Shown piece by piece: positions 21,647 to 29,780 of a stretch of 30,244 bases of DNA (positions are counted from its first letter, which is position 1; each line of letters begins with the position of its first letter). Under the pieces are notes generated by a model, which did not search any database, was not told the DNA's origin, and was given only the letters and a program-made list of their open reading frames with translations. The stretch is from assembly GCA_002352425.1 (NCBI GenBank), contig DEIK01000033.1:399-30642 (forward strand), in the 5' to 3' direction. The DNA is from Rhodobacteraceae bacterium UBA2776. GTDB taxonomy: Bacteria > Pseudomonadota > Alphaproteobacteria > Rhodobacterales > Rhodobacteraceae. The position numbers and the translations under genes are program-made.

Positions 21647-22483
21647 CTAATCCTTAGCGATTTGATCCAGCGCCACCAGTTTCGCCATCAACCCCTGCAA
21701 TTCGTCAATCGGCACCATATTGGGGCCATCTGACGGCGCATTGTCAGGGTCTTCGTGGGTCTCGATAAACAGCGCGGCAATACCCACAGCCGTGGCAGCG
21801 CGCGCTAATGTCGGCACAAATTCACGCTGTCCGCCGCTGGTTGTCCCCTGTCCGCCGGGTTGTTGAACCGAGTGGGTCGCGTCAAACATTACCGGATATC
21901 CGGTCTGTGCCATGATCGGCAAACCTCTGAAATCACTAACCAAAGTATTGTAACCAAAGCTGGTGCCACGGTCACACAGCATGATCCGCTCGTTGCCCGT
22001 GCTGGCGATTTTATCCGCCACATGCACCATGTCCCACGGGGCCATGAACTGCCCCTTTTTCACATTCACCACCGCGCCGGTATTCCCCGCCGCCAGCAAC
22101 AAATCTGTCTGGCGAGACAAGAACGCCGGGATTTGCAAAACATCAACCGCTTGAGCCACGGCAGCGCATTGCGCTGCCTCATGCACATCCGTCAACACGG
22201 GGCAGCCAAATTCGGCTTTGACGTCCTGCAAAATGCGCAACCCCTCATCAATACCGATGCCGCGCTGGGTCGTCACGCTTGACCGGTTTGCCTTATCAAA
22301 GGACGATTTGTAGATGAATTCAAACCCCACAGCCTGTGATACAGCCGCGATCCGCTCGGCCATCATCAACGCATGATCACGGCTCTCGATTTGGCACGGG
22401 CCAACGACCAGCACGAACGGCAAAGTGTTGGCGATACTGATGCCGTCAACGGTGACGGTTTTGGGAGCGGTTTGATTTGACAT
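21647..22483 (-). CDS. kdsA: 3-deoxy-8-phosphooctulonate synthase (Kdo-8-P synthase)
   Basis: Condenses arabinose-5-phosphate with phosphoenolpyruvate to make Kdo-8-phosphate for lipopolysaccharide. It has 278 residues in a TIM barrel. LVVGPCQIESRDHALMMAER, the YKSSFDKANRSS phosphate-binding block, VLTDVHE, IPAFLSRQTDLL, NVKKGQFMAPWDM and FDATHSVQQPGG follow the family order. ATG 22483 is preferred: GAGG lies upstream, and an in-frame extension to 22582 would overlap kdsD. It follows kdsD by 34 bases, so the enzymes for two successive steps are co-transcribed. Confidence 0.96.
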   Translation of the reverse strand: MSNQTAPKTVTVDGISIANTLPFVLVVGPCQIESRDHALMMAERIAAVSQAVGFEFIYKSSFDKANRSSVTTQRGIGIDEGLRILQDVKAEFGCPVLTDVHEAAQCAAVAQAVDVLQIPAFLSRQTDLLLAAGNTGAVVNVKKGQFMAPWDMVHVADKIASTGNERIMLCDRGTSFGYNTLVSDFRGLPIMAQTGYPVMFDATHSVQQPGGQGTTSGGQREFVPTLARAATAVGIAALFIETHEDPDNAPSDGPNMVPIDELQGLMAKLVALDQIAKD

Positions 22484-22517
22484 AATAGTATGACCTCGAT
22501 GTGATTTGGTGCAGCGC

Positions 22518-23489
22518 CTATTTGGCGGCCCGTAAGCAATCGTGAATATGCAAAATGCCGGTAATCTCGCCACTTGCGTCAACCACCACCAACGAAGTGA
22601 CTTTGCTGCGGTTCATGATGTCCAGCGCCTCGGAAAGATAGGTGTCCGAGCTGACCACATAGGGGCTATAATTTGCCACATCCCCCGCGACCTCGTTCCA
22701 AACGGCTGATCCTGCACGACGCAGATCGCCGTCCGTGATGATGCCAGAAACACGCTTTTCGGCATCCTCAACACATGTGATGCCAAGTCCACTTTGAGAC
22801 ATGGTGATCATCGCTTCATGCATTGTGGTGTCGGCGGAAACCACGGGTAGATCATTGCCCGAATGCACCACATCCGCGACGGTTTTCAAACGCGCCCCCA
22901 GACTGCCACCAGGATGAAACCGACCGAACATATCATCGGTGGTTTTCAGGATGTGTGAGAGGCAAACCGTAATCGCATCGCCAATCGCCATCATCACCAC
23001 AGTCGATGTGGTGGGCGCGCGGCCAATGATGCAGACCTCCTCAACCTGGGGATAAACAATGGCCACATTCGCCATACGCGCCAAGGTGCTGTTGGCCCCA
23101 GACGTGACCGCAATCAGCTGCAATGAATTGGTGTTACAATAATGGAGAACATCGGAAAGTTCAGGCGTTTCACCAGAATTGGAAAGCGCCAAAACCACAT
23201 CGCTTTCGCCCAGCATCCCCATGTCGCCGTGACTGGCCTCGGTTGCATGCACGAAATAGGCTGGCTTGCCGATGGACGACAATGTGGCGGCCAGTTTGCG
23301 CGCAACATGGCCGGATTTGCCAACCCCCGTGACAATGATGCGAATATCCTTGCGGCCCATGATGATGGCCGCGTCCGCGATCGCGCCAGACACCGAGGTA
23401 CTAAGCGCACTCAAAATGCGTGCTTCTTCTTGCAACACATTCTCGGCGACCTCTACAAAACTTTGTTTCTGGTCATCTTGGGCGTTCAT
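22518..23489 (-). CDS. kdsD: Arabinose-5-phosphate isomerase (KdsD/KpsF/GutQ family)
   Basis: Converts ribulose-5-phosphate to arabinose-5-phosphate, the first step to Kdo. It has 323 residues: a SIS domain at about 30-165 (VTGVGKSGHVARKLAATLSS, HGDMGM, LSNSGET) and two CBS domains at about 200-323 (the ITDGDLRRA motif and the SLVVVDASGEITGILHIHD block). The PGGSLGARL segment links them. ATG 23489 has AGGGAG seven bases upstream; the in-frame ATG at 23525 lacks one. It directly precedes kdsA, whose substrate it makes. Confidence 0.95.
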   Translation of the reverse strand: MNAQDDQKQSFVEVAENVLQEEARILSALSTSVSGAIADAAIIMGRKDIRIIVTGVGKSGHVARKLAATLSSIGKPAYFVHATEASHGDMGMLGESDVVLALSNSGETPELSDVLHYCNTNSLQLIAVTSGANSTLARMANVAIVYPQVEEVCIIGRAPTTSTVVMMAIGDAITVCLSHILKTTDDMFGRFHPGGSLGARLKTVADVVHSGNDLPVVSADTTMHEAMITMSQSGLGITCVEDAEKRVSGIITDGDLRRAGSAVWNEVAGDVANYSPYVVSSDTYLSEALDIMNRSKVTSLVVVDASGEITGILHIHDCLRAAK

Positions 23490-23560
23490 TTGAGGGCTCC
23501 CTGCTGATGGGTCTTTTTTTAACATAAAGGTGTTGATGGCAACCTATTTGTGCTGTGAGC

Positions 23561-24481
23561 TTAACCGCTCAGCAAAACGGTTTTGGCAATGTTGGCCTTA
23601 CAATGCTCAACAAAGGCCTCAACGACCAGCACATTCGCCATTTCTTTGATCAAAGCGACACCTATGAACATCGAGCGTAACGGGTCGGCCAGAGGGACAA
23701 ATTTCAACGGCGCACCATCGGGTGCCCTGTCATTCAGCGTTCTGGTGTTGACGATAGAATAGCCAAACCCATTGGCAACCAGACTTTGCAACACAGCCAT
23801 ATCCCGGGTTTTTTCGGCGATTTCGGGTGGGCCGCCGGCATGGCCAAAGTAGGATAAAAAATAGCCCGAGCTGTGGGGTAAATCCAGCAACACCATCGGA
23901 TATTCACGCAGTTGCGCCGCGGAAACCGCGTCGAGATGCGCCAGTGGATGGGCCTCGCTCAGCATCACATAGGGCGGCAATTCAGCGATCGGGATAAAGG
24001 TGATATCCTTTGGGATACTCAGATCATACGTCACCGCAATATCGATCTGGGCGCGCCTGAGGTGATCGAAAATCCCAGTTTGATTCAACTCGGATTGGCT
24101 AATGGTCACCTGCGGATATTGGTCTTCGAACTGGCGTCTAAGGCTGGGCAAAATCAATTGCGCAAAAGTCAGCAAACAACCAACTTTCAGCGGGCCCTGT
24201 ACGCTGTCGGAAATGGAACTGGCCAGCCGCATAACCGCTTCGGATTCGGATAAGACACGGTTTGCTTGCGTCATAAACTGACGGCCTGCTTGGGTTAAAG
24301 ACAGGTTGTGCGCGTGTTTACGGGCGAACAATTTGATGCCAAGCTCGGTTTCCAACTGGCCTATCGCAACGGAAATAGATGGCGAACTGACGTTCATCTT
24401 TTGCGAGGCTTGCAAGATGCTGCCCTCTTCGCCGACGGATACGAAATATTCCAGCTGTCGAAGGGTAAAACGCAATGCCAT
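23561..24481 (-). CDS. LysR-family transcriptional regulator
   Basis: A 306-residue regulator. The helix-turn-helix is at about residues 5-63 (TLRQLEYFVSVGEEGSILQA, then KMNVSSPSISVAIGQLE). The effector domain follows, with GPLKVGCLLTFAQLILP at its start. It begins three bases after the DUF1028 gene in the same direction and is the last gene of the monooxygenase/Rid/DUF1028 cluster, so it probably regulates that cluster. Its ligand is unknown. The 71 bases to kdsD hold no gene. Confidence 0.9.
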   Translation of the reverse strand: MALRFTLRQLEYFVSVGEEGSILQASQKMNVSSPSISVAIGQLETELGIKLFARKHAHNLSLTQAGRQFMTQANRVLSESEAVMRLASSISDSVQGPLKVGCLLTFAQLILPSLRRQFEDQYPQVTISQSELNQTGIFDHLRRAQIDIAVTYDLSIPKDITFIPIAELPPYVMLSEAHPLAHLDAVSAAQLREYPMVLLDLPHSSGYFLSYFGHAGGPPEIAEKTRDMAVLQSLVANGFGYSIVNTRTLNDRAPDGAPLKFVPLADPLRSMFIGVALIKEMANVLVVEAFVEHCKANIAKTVLLSG

Positions 24482-24484
24482 GCT

Positions 24485-25159
24485 CTATTCGTCGCCCGGA
24501 ACGCCGTAAGACGGGGCTTCGCGGGGGTCGTTGGCGCGTTGGATATATGCATCAAGTTGGGGCTTGTAGATGCCCCATGCGGTGGCGATGTTTTCGATTG
24601 GGCAATCTTCAGTCCAGTCGCAACGCAGATCGGCAACCGGCCAACTGACCGTGTCAACGATCTTCATGCCTGCCGAATGGATTGGTCCAGCTTCGCCACC
24701 CGCCGCAAACCCGGCCCGCATGGCCGCTATCAGACGATCCCCGATGTGACCCGTGGCGTTTTGAAAGGCATCCACAACGGCCTGCGGGATCTGGTCATTG
24801 GCCAATAGGTTACCGCCTGAGGCCACATCAACACCTTGCGCCTGCGTCCAAATCCCCAATGAATTCGGGCCGGAATGAATGGCCGTTTGACCCGCCGCGT
24901 CCACCGCCAAAACCTGACGGTACGCCATGAATTTTCTTTGGTTTTTAACGGCTTCAATCGCCGCCACTGCCCCCAATCCTTGCGCCATCAAATCCAGCGT
25001 CAACGGGCCGAGCCGTGGGTCGGTGATGTTCTGACTTGCCACCGCCCCAACGCCTGCACGCGCGAAGGAACAACGCGCCGCCACGGCAGGAGACGACGAG
25101 GTGATCGCAAGGCCGAACATCCCCGTTTGTGCGCATCGCGCAACCAGTGAAAACGTCAT
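24485..25159 (-). CDS. DUF1028-family protein (Ntn-hydrolase-like)
   Basis: A 224-residue protein of a family with an Ntn-hydrolase fold and no assigned reaction. The start MTFSLVARCAQTGMFGLAIT and then SSPAVAARCSFARAGVGAVA and SQNITDPRLG are highly characteristic. Thr2 would become the N-terminal nucleophile after methionine removal, as in other Ntn hydrolases; this is inference from the fold. The family often sits with Rid proteins and peptide or amine utilisation genes. Here its start overlaps the Rid gene by four bases (ATGA), and the LysR gene follows after three. Confidence 0.88.
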   Translation of the reverse strand: MTFSLVARCAQTGMFGLAITSSSPAVAARCSFARAGVGAVASQNITDPRLGPLTLDLMAQGLGAVAAIEAVKNQRKFMAYRQVLAVDAAGQTAIHSGPNSLGIWTQAQGVDVASGGNLLANDQIPQAVVDAFQNATGHIGDRLIAAMRAGFAAGGEAGPIHSAGMKIVDTVSWPVADLRCDWTEDCPIENIATAWGIYKPQLDAYIQRANDPREAPSYGVPGDE

Positions 25160-25581
25160 TGCACATCTTCCGGAATGACAGCTGTTCCGTCGATTTCAAC
25201 CAACCAATCAGGCCGCGCCAAGGCCTGAACCACCAGACCTGTCGAGACCGGATACACCCCTTTGATATACTCGCCCATGGTGCGGTAAACCGCTTCACGG
25301 TGGCGCACGTCGGTGATGTAAACCACCACCTTGACCAGATGCTCGACGGTGCCGCCAGCCTCTTCGATCAGCTGCACAATATTTTGCATCACCTTATGGG
25401 TTTGCATGATTGGATCATGGCTCTCGATGTTTTGCGCATCGTCCAGGTTTTGCGGGCATTGGCCGCGCAAATAGACAGTTTTACCGCCCTGCGTGACCAC
25501 AGCCTGACACAGATCATTGTCCAGATTTTGCTCTGGATAGGTTTCCTTGGTATTGAACTTGCGAATACGTGTGTGGGCCAT
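25156..25581 (-). CDS. Rid-family (YjgF/YER057c/UK114) protein
   Basis: A 141-residue trimer-forming protein. RKFNTKETYPEQNLDNDLCQ is followed by VYLRGQCPQNLD and EHLVKVVVYITDVRHREAVY, typical of the family. RidA itself deaminates reactive enamines and imines using a conserved Arg (E. coli Arg105); at the corresponding place I read STGLVVQALA, without that arginine, so this looks like one of the Rid subgroups not expected to have classic imine deaminase activity. It lies between the flavin monooxygenase (38 bases upstream) and the DUF1028 gene (four-base overlap) and probably acts on their intermediate. Confidence 0.85.
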   Translation of the reverse strand: MAHTRIRKFNTKETYPEQNLDNDLCQAVVTQGGKTVYLRGQCPQNLDDAQNIESHDPIMQTHKVMQNIVQLIEEAGGTVEHLVKVVVYITDVRHREAVYRTMGEYIKGVYPVSTGLVVQALARPDWLVEIDGTAVIPEDVQ

Positions 25582-25619
25582 TTTCTGCTCCGTTTATGGG
25601 TCTAAATTGCGTGATCAAT

Positions 25620-26876
25620 CTAGCTGTTCGTTGGGCGGTAATCGCGGTATTTTTGCTGTGTCATAATATGCTCGGCCACATGTTTGGCGTCATGCCAGAC
25701 CCCCCAAATAAACGGCGAGCCACGTCGCGACTGCCACGGTAAGCCAACAAAATAAACGCCGGGTTCAGGCGATACACCGCGTTGGTGTTTTGGTTTGCCC
25801 TCGGCATCCAGCGCACCGACCTCAAGCCAGTTGTAATCCACCGCAAACCCCGTCGCCCAGATGATTGAGGTAATACCCGCCTCGGCCAAATCCAATTCAA
25901 GGATCGGGTCCGTCACGCACTTGGGATCCGGCCCAATGATGTGGGCCTCAGGCTCCTCTGGTAGATCCAGACCGTTGCGGATGATATAAGCGTCGGCCTC
26001 GTTCAACACGGACAGGTAATTGGCATCGCCATTGGCCACATTTTGTGCGAGGTCGCCCGCAAAGCACAGCTTGCCGTTGGCATAATTATCAGTGCGTCCA
26101 ACCAACATCATGCCGCGTTCCGCCAGCTTTCGAAAATCAACCGTATGACCACCACGCGCACCACTGACGGCGATGGTGACGTGCTCTGACCCGGGTTCGA
26201 CCCCTTCGTCGTCCCATTTGCCAAGCACCCCCAACCACCACACAAAATCGCGGCCGCGATAGGCGCGGGGTGGGCGATCGTGCGGGCCAGTTGACAGGTA
26301 AACCTGTCGGCCTGTGCGCAGCAATTCATCCGCAATCTGCGCACCTGAGGAGCCAGCCCCAACCACCAACACAGCCCCCTTTGGCAATTGATCCGGATTG
26401 CGGTAACCGCTGGAGTGGATTTGCGTCATCCCAGCCTCATCAGGGATGACAGCGGGGATGATCGGTTTTTGAAACGGGCCGGTGGCGGCGACCACATTGG
26501 TGGCCTCGATGACGCCATCCGATGTTTCGACCCGAAAACCACTGCGTTCCTTAAGGCGCTCAACTTTGGTCACTTCAACACCGCAGCGAATGGGAGTTTC
26601 GTTTTGCGCGGCATATTCAACCATGTAATCCGCAACCATTTCTTTGGGCGGGAAAGCCTCGGGGCTGATGCCGGAAAACTCAAGCGTCGGGAAGCGGTCA
26701 TGCCAGGCTGGGCCATTGGCCACCAGTGAATCCCAGCGCTCCGAGCGCCACCGCTCCGCGATCCGGCTGCGTTCCAAAACGAGGTGCGTGACACCTGCAT
26801 TGCCCAGATGCTCGCTCATCGCCAATCCGGCCTGGCCGCCGCCAACAATCAATGTATCAATGGTTTCAATCGACAT
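25620..26876 (-). CDS. Flavin-containing monooxygenase-like NAD(P)/FAD oxidoreductase
   Basis: A 418-residue soluble enzyme with two Rossmann motifs: LIVGGGQAGLAM (10-20; FAD) and VVGAGSSGAQIADEL (171-185; NADPH). ERWRSERWDSLVANGP is typical of the YUC/CzcO-type group, and IIWATGFAVDYNW near the C-terminus is the conserved ATG motif. Such enzymes hydroxylate a nitrogen, sulfur or carbonyl substrate with O2. AAAGGA precedes ATG 26876; an upstream in-frame ATG at 26912 is less likely. It opens the cassette with the Rid and DUF1028 genes; degradation of a nitrogenous compound is inferred. An aldehyde dehydrogenase remnant lies 72 bases upstream in the same direction. Confidence 0.87.
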   Translation of the reverse strand: MSIETIDTLIVGGGQAGLAMSEHLGNAGVTHLVLERSRIAERWRSERWDSLVANGPAWHDRFPTLEFSGISPEAFPPKEMVADYMVEYAAQNETPIRCGVEVTKVERLKERSGFRVETSDGVIEATNVVAATGPFQKPIIPAVIPDEAGMTQIHSSGYRNPDQLPKGAVLVVGAGSSGAQIADELLRTGRQVYLSTGPHDRPPRAYRGRDFVWWLGVLGKWDDEGVEPGSEHVTIAVSGARGGHTVDFRKLAERGMMLVGRTDNYANGKLCFAGDLAQNVANGDANYLSVLNEADAYIIRNGLDLPEEPEAHIIGPDPKCVTDPILELDLAEAGITSIIWATGFAVDYNWLEVGALDAEGKPKHQRGVSPEPGVYFVGLPWQSRRGSPFIWGVWHDAKHVAEHIMTQQKYRDYRPTNS

Positions 26877-26948
26877 GTCTGGATCCTTTCCCGCACTTCC
26901 TAAAGTACGCAAGGCTAGCCTGCGCCATGATTGGGCAAAAGAAAAGTA

Positions 26949-27134
26949 TTACTTACCACTGATTAGGCAACAGCTAAGTCTCCAAACGTCCGCACCAAGG
27001 CCGTACATCGTGTCATTGGCAATCACCAAGGCTGGGGCCGGTTTCCAAGCCGCCATCAGGATCGAAAAATTCCACGGGATGATCTGACCCACCACGCCCA
27101 GAGGCTCGTGATAGTGGTAGGCGACGGTAACCAC
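26949..27134 (-). pseudogene. Aldehyde dehydrogenase remnant with large internal deletion
   Basis: On the minus strand the frame reads HEPLGVVGQIIPWNFSILMA and AWKPAPAL, a hallmark near residues 140-170 of NAD-dependent aldehyde dehydrogenases, then jumps directly to VIANDTMYGLGADVW, which belongs roughly 230 residues later. The middle, with the catalytic Cys and Glu and the cofactor loop, is missing, as are both ends. The product cannot be an active enzyme. The homologous stretch begins near 27120, where it meets an RND fragment on the other strand. Confidence 0.8.
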
Positions 27135-27314
27135 CGTGCTTGGGGTGGTGCCGTTGCTTTGGGATACATCTTTAAATCCCTCGCGGTCGTCATCATATGC
27201 GGGCTAAGTTTCACCACAGTTTTAACTCTGATTTTTGTACCGACACTCTATGCAATGTTCTTTGGGGTTAAGGCCGAAGAAACAGGCGAGCCGCAACGGC
27301 CCAAATCTTTGTAA
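27121..27314 (+). pseudogene. C-terminal remnant of an RND multidrug/metal efflux pump, frameshifted
   Basis: From 27121 one plus-strand frame reads ATVTTVLGVVPLLW, matching the TTVTTVLGxxP segment of AcrB-type pumps. Near 27162-27170 the homology moves to another frame, FKSLAVVIICGLSFTTVLTL then IFVPTLYAMFF, the last transmembrane segment, and ends at TAA 27312-27314. The rest of the roughly 1000-residue protein is absent, so this is a dead 3' end fused to other sequence. Confidence 0.75.
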
Positions 27315-27427
27315 GCACAACCCCGTAAACAGCAGAGTCAACGGCGGCTTTAGACCCAAATCCACGATGGCTTCACGCTGTTGGTGGCAACGGCAATCAA
27401 TGCTTTGGCGCTTAACATCTTGCTTCG

Positions 27428-27575
27428 CGAAACGCCTGGCGCCTGCACTACAATTTAGAGGGCCCAGGCCCTCCAAGAGGAAGGCAAGAGGTGCACTCGG
27501 GCAGACAAAATTCGAACGTCGGATGCTCTCGGCATTTCTACGAAACGCCTGCCGCCTGTCACTACAATTTGGAGG
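27428..27575. repeat. Imperfect direct repeat of about 35 bases
   Basis: The copy at 27428-27461 (CGAAACGCCTGGCGCCTG, then CACTACAATTTAGAGG) is repeated at 27541-27575 (CGAAACGCCTGCCGCCTG, then TCACTACAATTTGGAGG) with two substitutions and one extra base. Similarity weakens but continues about 20 bases further, into CCTCC/GGAGG and CCTTTC/GAAAGG hairpins. No coding sequence or transposase is recognisable around it. The unit 27315-27640 otherwise holds no supportable gene. Confidence 0.7.
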
Positions 27576-27631
27576 TGGTACGCCTTTCAAAGAAAGGGTG
27601 TGGAACGTCGCGCACCTTTGACTCGATGAAC

Positions 27632-27740
27632 CTGATTTTCTGAATCAGATCAGAAGTCCGCGTCAAGCAATTATTGACCCAAAGGTCAAGCATTTCTGAC
27701 TCAGACCCGACCTACAACGCAGGAAGCGCGTAGGTCGGGT
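27632..27740. repeat. Cluster of three inverted repeats in the intergenic region downstream of the GntR gene
   Basis: The dyads are CTGATT/AATCAG (27632-27648), TTGACC/GGTCAA (27674-27689), and ACCCGACCTAC (27705-27715) with GTAGGTCGGGT (27730-27740). The last is a perfect 11-base-pair stem with a 14-base loop. GTCAAGCA also occurs twice, around the second dyad. The third stem may end the GntR transcript, although no T-tract is visible on the minus side. Nothing else is seen between 27576 and 27832. Confidence 0.5.
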
Positions 27741-27832
27741 GAGCGGGACAAAGTGGCCATATATTGAGCATGAACCGACGTCAGCTTACCTGTCAAAAGC
27801 AGTCATTCGAAATTCGCGTTCAGATCGATAGA

Positions 27833-28540
27833 CTATTGATCTGTCGCTTGGAGCAATTCCCGTAGGTTTTGTGCCTGAACCGGGCGATCACGTAAATCGA
27901 GCGCCGAGTTTAGATCGACGATGTGGCTGTGCATCAGCTCTTCGGCATTTTGCTCATCACCATCGGCAATTGATTGCACCAGGGCGTGATGGGCGTGACT
28001 CTCGCATAACGCACTTTCGCGCCGCCAATAGAGTGCTATGACCAAAGAAGAACGGGCAATCAGAGTTTCGATGAACTGACTGATTGTGTCCTGATCTGCA
28101 ATCCGCGCGATCTCGATATGGAAGCGACCAGACAGGTTGAGCGCACGGCCATTATCGCCAGCATCCAAGGCCAAATGCTCTTGAGCAATATGATCGTTCA
28201 AAATCTCAATGTCGCGTGGTGTTGCTCGGCTCGCGGCGGAACGGGCGGTGCGCGGTTCTAACAAGATGCGCGCTTCAAACACTTCGCGGGCCTCACGCGT
28301 GGTCGGACTTGCCACGAATGCACCTTTATTGCGCTGGATTTCTACAAGCTGAACATGCGCGAGCGATTGAAGCGCCGCGCGAACCACTGTGCGCGACACA
28401 TTGTAAATTTCTCCAATTTCATCCTCTCCCAGCTTTGTACCCGGCATGAGACGATGTTCATGGATCGCCAAAGCCAGCGCATCAGCTACCTTTTGCGTCG
28501 CATTTTGAGGTTTGGGCGTGGAGGTGGGTTCTGCTTGCAT
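27833..28540 (-). CDS. GntR-family regulator, FCD subfamily
   Basis: A 235-residue transcription factor. The winged helix is in residues 15-80 (KLGEDEIGEIYNVSRTVVRA, LVEIQRNKGAFVASP). The helical FCD domain follows, with possible metal or ligand histidines in RFHIEIARIAD, ESHAHHALVQSI and MHSHIVDLN. AAGGA lies seven bases before ATG 28540; an in-frame start at 28576 is less likely. The gene is divergent from the ABC transporter genes, with two palindromes between them, and probably represses that operon until its substrate appears. Confidence 0.9.
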   Translation of the reverse strand: MQAEPTSTPKPQNATQKVADALALAIHEHRLMPGTKLGEDEIGEIYNVSRTVVRAALQSLAHVQLVEIQRNKGAFVASPTTREAREVFEARILLEPRTARSAASRATPRDIEILNDHIAQEHLALDAGDNGRALNLSGRFHIEIARIADQDTISQFIETLIARSSLVIALYWRRESALCESHAHHALVQSIADGDEQNAEELMHSHIVDLNSALDLRDRPVQAQNLRELLQATDQ

Positions 28541-28600
28541 GAGGGTTTCCTTCCGAATCACTGATGCCAGAGGCATGCGGCGCGAACAAGGTGCAGCTCA

Positions 28601-28630
28601 ATTGTATACAATATCGAATACACATTGTGT
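28601..28630. promoter_or_regulatory. Twin palindromes in the GntR-ABC divergent promoter region (candidate operator)
   Basis: ATTGTATACAAT (28601-28612) is a perfect palindrome, typical of FCD-type GntR sites. ACACATTGTGT (28620-28630) is a second dyad with a single central base. The centres are about 19 bases apart, roughly two helical turns, which suits two dimers on the same face of DNA. The region 28541-28761 is otherwise non-coding. Confidence 0.55.
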
Positions 28631-28761
28631 TCAATTTTTGAGCACCACCGAATTGCTCCGCCCAATTTTTTGTCATCGACCTGACTCTTTCCCAGAAATC
28701 GTAGGCACTGTTTGAATTCCGACATCACAAGCGCCCAACTGGTTTCAACATAGGAGCACCC

Positions 28762-29745
28762 ATGACTGTAAAACATGATCTGGAACTGGTGAACGTCACC
28801 AAACGTTATGGTCCGACCGTCGCTGTGGATGCGATACAGCATAGGTTTCAGCCATCCTCCTATACCTGCCTGCTTGGGCCTTCGGGGTGCGGGAAATCAT
28901 CGACCCTGCGGATGATTGCGGGTCATGAAAGCGTGACTGATGGTGCTATTTTGCTGTCAGGGCGTGACATTTCCGCTCTACCTCCCGCGCAGCGCGGCAC
29001 CGCGATGATGTTTCAGAATTACGCTTTGTTTCCGCACCTTAGCGTCCTTGATAACGTTGCATTCAGCCTGAAAATGAAGGGGGTGGACGTTAAGGAACGC
29101 CACACCAAAGCGGGCGAGATGCTGGAGTTGGTCGACCTAACGGCGCTGGCAGATCGACTGCCTGATCAATTATCCGGCGGGCAACAACAGCGCGTCGCGC
29201 TGGCTCGCGCATTGATCACAAGGCCCGAAGTTTTATTGCTGGATGAACCGCTGTCAGCGCTGGACCCGTTCTTGCGCATCCGGATGCGTGGCGAGCTGAA
29301 GAAGCTGCAAAAGGAGCTGGGCATCAGCTTTATCCACGTCACGCATGGGCAAGACGAAGCACTGGCGCTGGCCGATGAGATTGTCGTGATGAATGACGCG
29401 GTGATCGAACAGGCCGGTCCTGCCCGCGATGTGTTTAACGCCCCAACGACCCGCTTTGTCGCGCAGTTTATGGGCGGCCATAATGTCATCGCGCTGCCCG
29501 AAGGGCATTTCGCAATCCGCACAGACGCTGTCGCCATCACCGCGCCACAAAAGGGCAAACTGGACGCCCAAGTGATCGCCGTTGAGTACCAAGGCACACA
29601 TGTATCCTTGCTGTCGCGCATTACCGGCGACCAAGAAATCACTGCGCTGGTGCCCGAAGCTGAATACTTCACCACCCCGCATCACCCCGGCGACCAGATT
29701 GGTCTGCAGTGGGATGCCAAAAACCTTCACCAACTGACCGCATAA
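28762..29745 (+). CDS. ABC transporter ATP-binding protein, spermidine/putrescine (PotA) type
   Basis: An ATPase of 327 residues that drives an importer. Walker A is GPSGCGKS (39-46), the Q-loop Gln85, the signature LSGGQQQR (137-144), Walker B LLLDEP (158-163) and the H-loop His195 (VTHGQDEA). From about residue 235 a TOBE-type domain follows, as in PotA/FbpC/MalK-like ATPases. TAGGAGC precedes the ATG. It is followed after 35 bases by a periplasmic binding-protein gene; permease genes should follow beyond the window. The substrate class (polyamine or similar cation) is inferred from the family. Confidence 0.92.
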   Translation: MTVKHDLELVNVTKRYGPTVAVDAIQHRFQPSSYTCLLGPSGCGKSSTLRMIAGHESVTDGAILLSGRDISALPPAQRGTAMMFQNYALFPHLSVLDNVAFSLKMKGVDVKERHTKAGEMLELVDLTALADRLPDQLSGGQQQRVALARALITRPEVLLLDEPLSALDPFLRIRMRGELKKLQKELGISFIHVTHGQDEALALADEIVVMNDAVIEQAGPARDVFNAPTTRFVAQFMGGHNVIALPEGHFAIRTDAVAITAPQKGKLDAQVIAVEYQGTHVSLLSRITGDQEITALVPEAEYFTTPHHPGDQIGLQWDAKNLHQLTA

Positions 29746-29780
29746 ATCGCGGCACTTCACCACCGACAAGGAGACGACGC

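Noticed and set aside
27428..27575. Integron attC sites or a CRISPR array
   Set aside because: Only two copies, no conserved attC core ends, no integrase or cas gene, and the spacing is too large for CRISPR.
27222..27590. Minus-strand open frame of 122 codons over the direct repeat
   Set aside because: It crosses the RND remnant on the other strand and the repeat, and its translation shows no recognisable protein.
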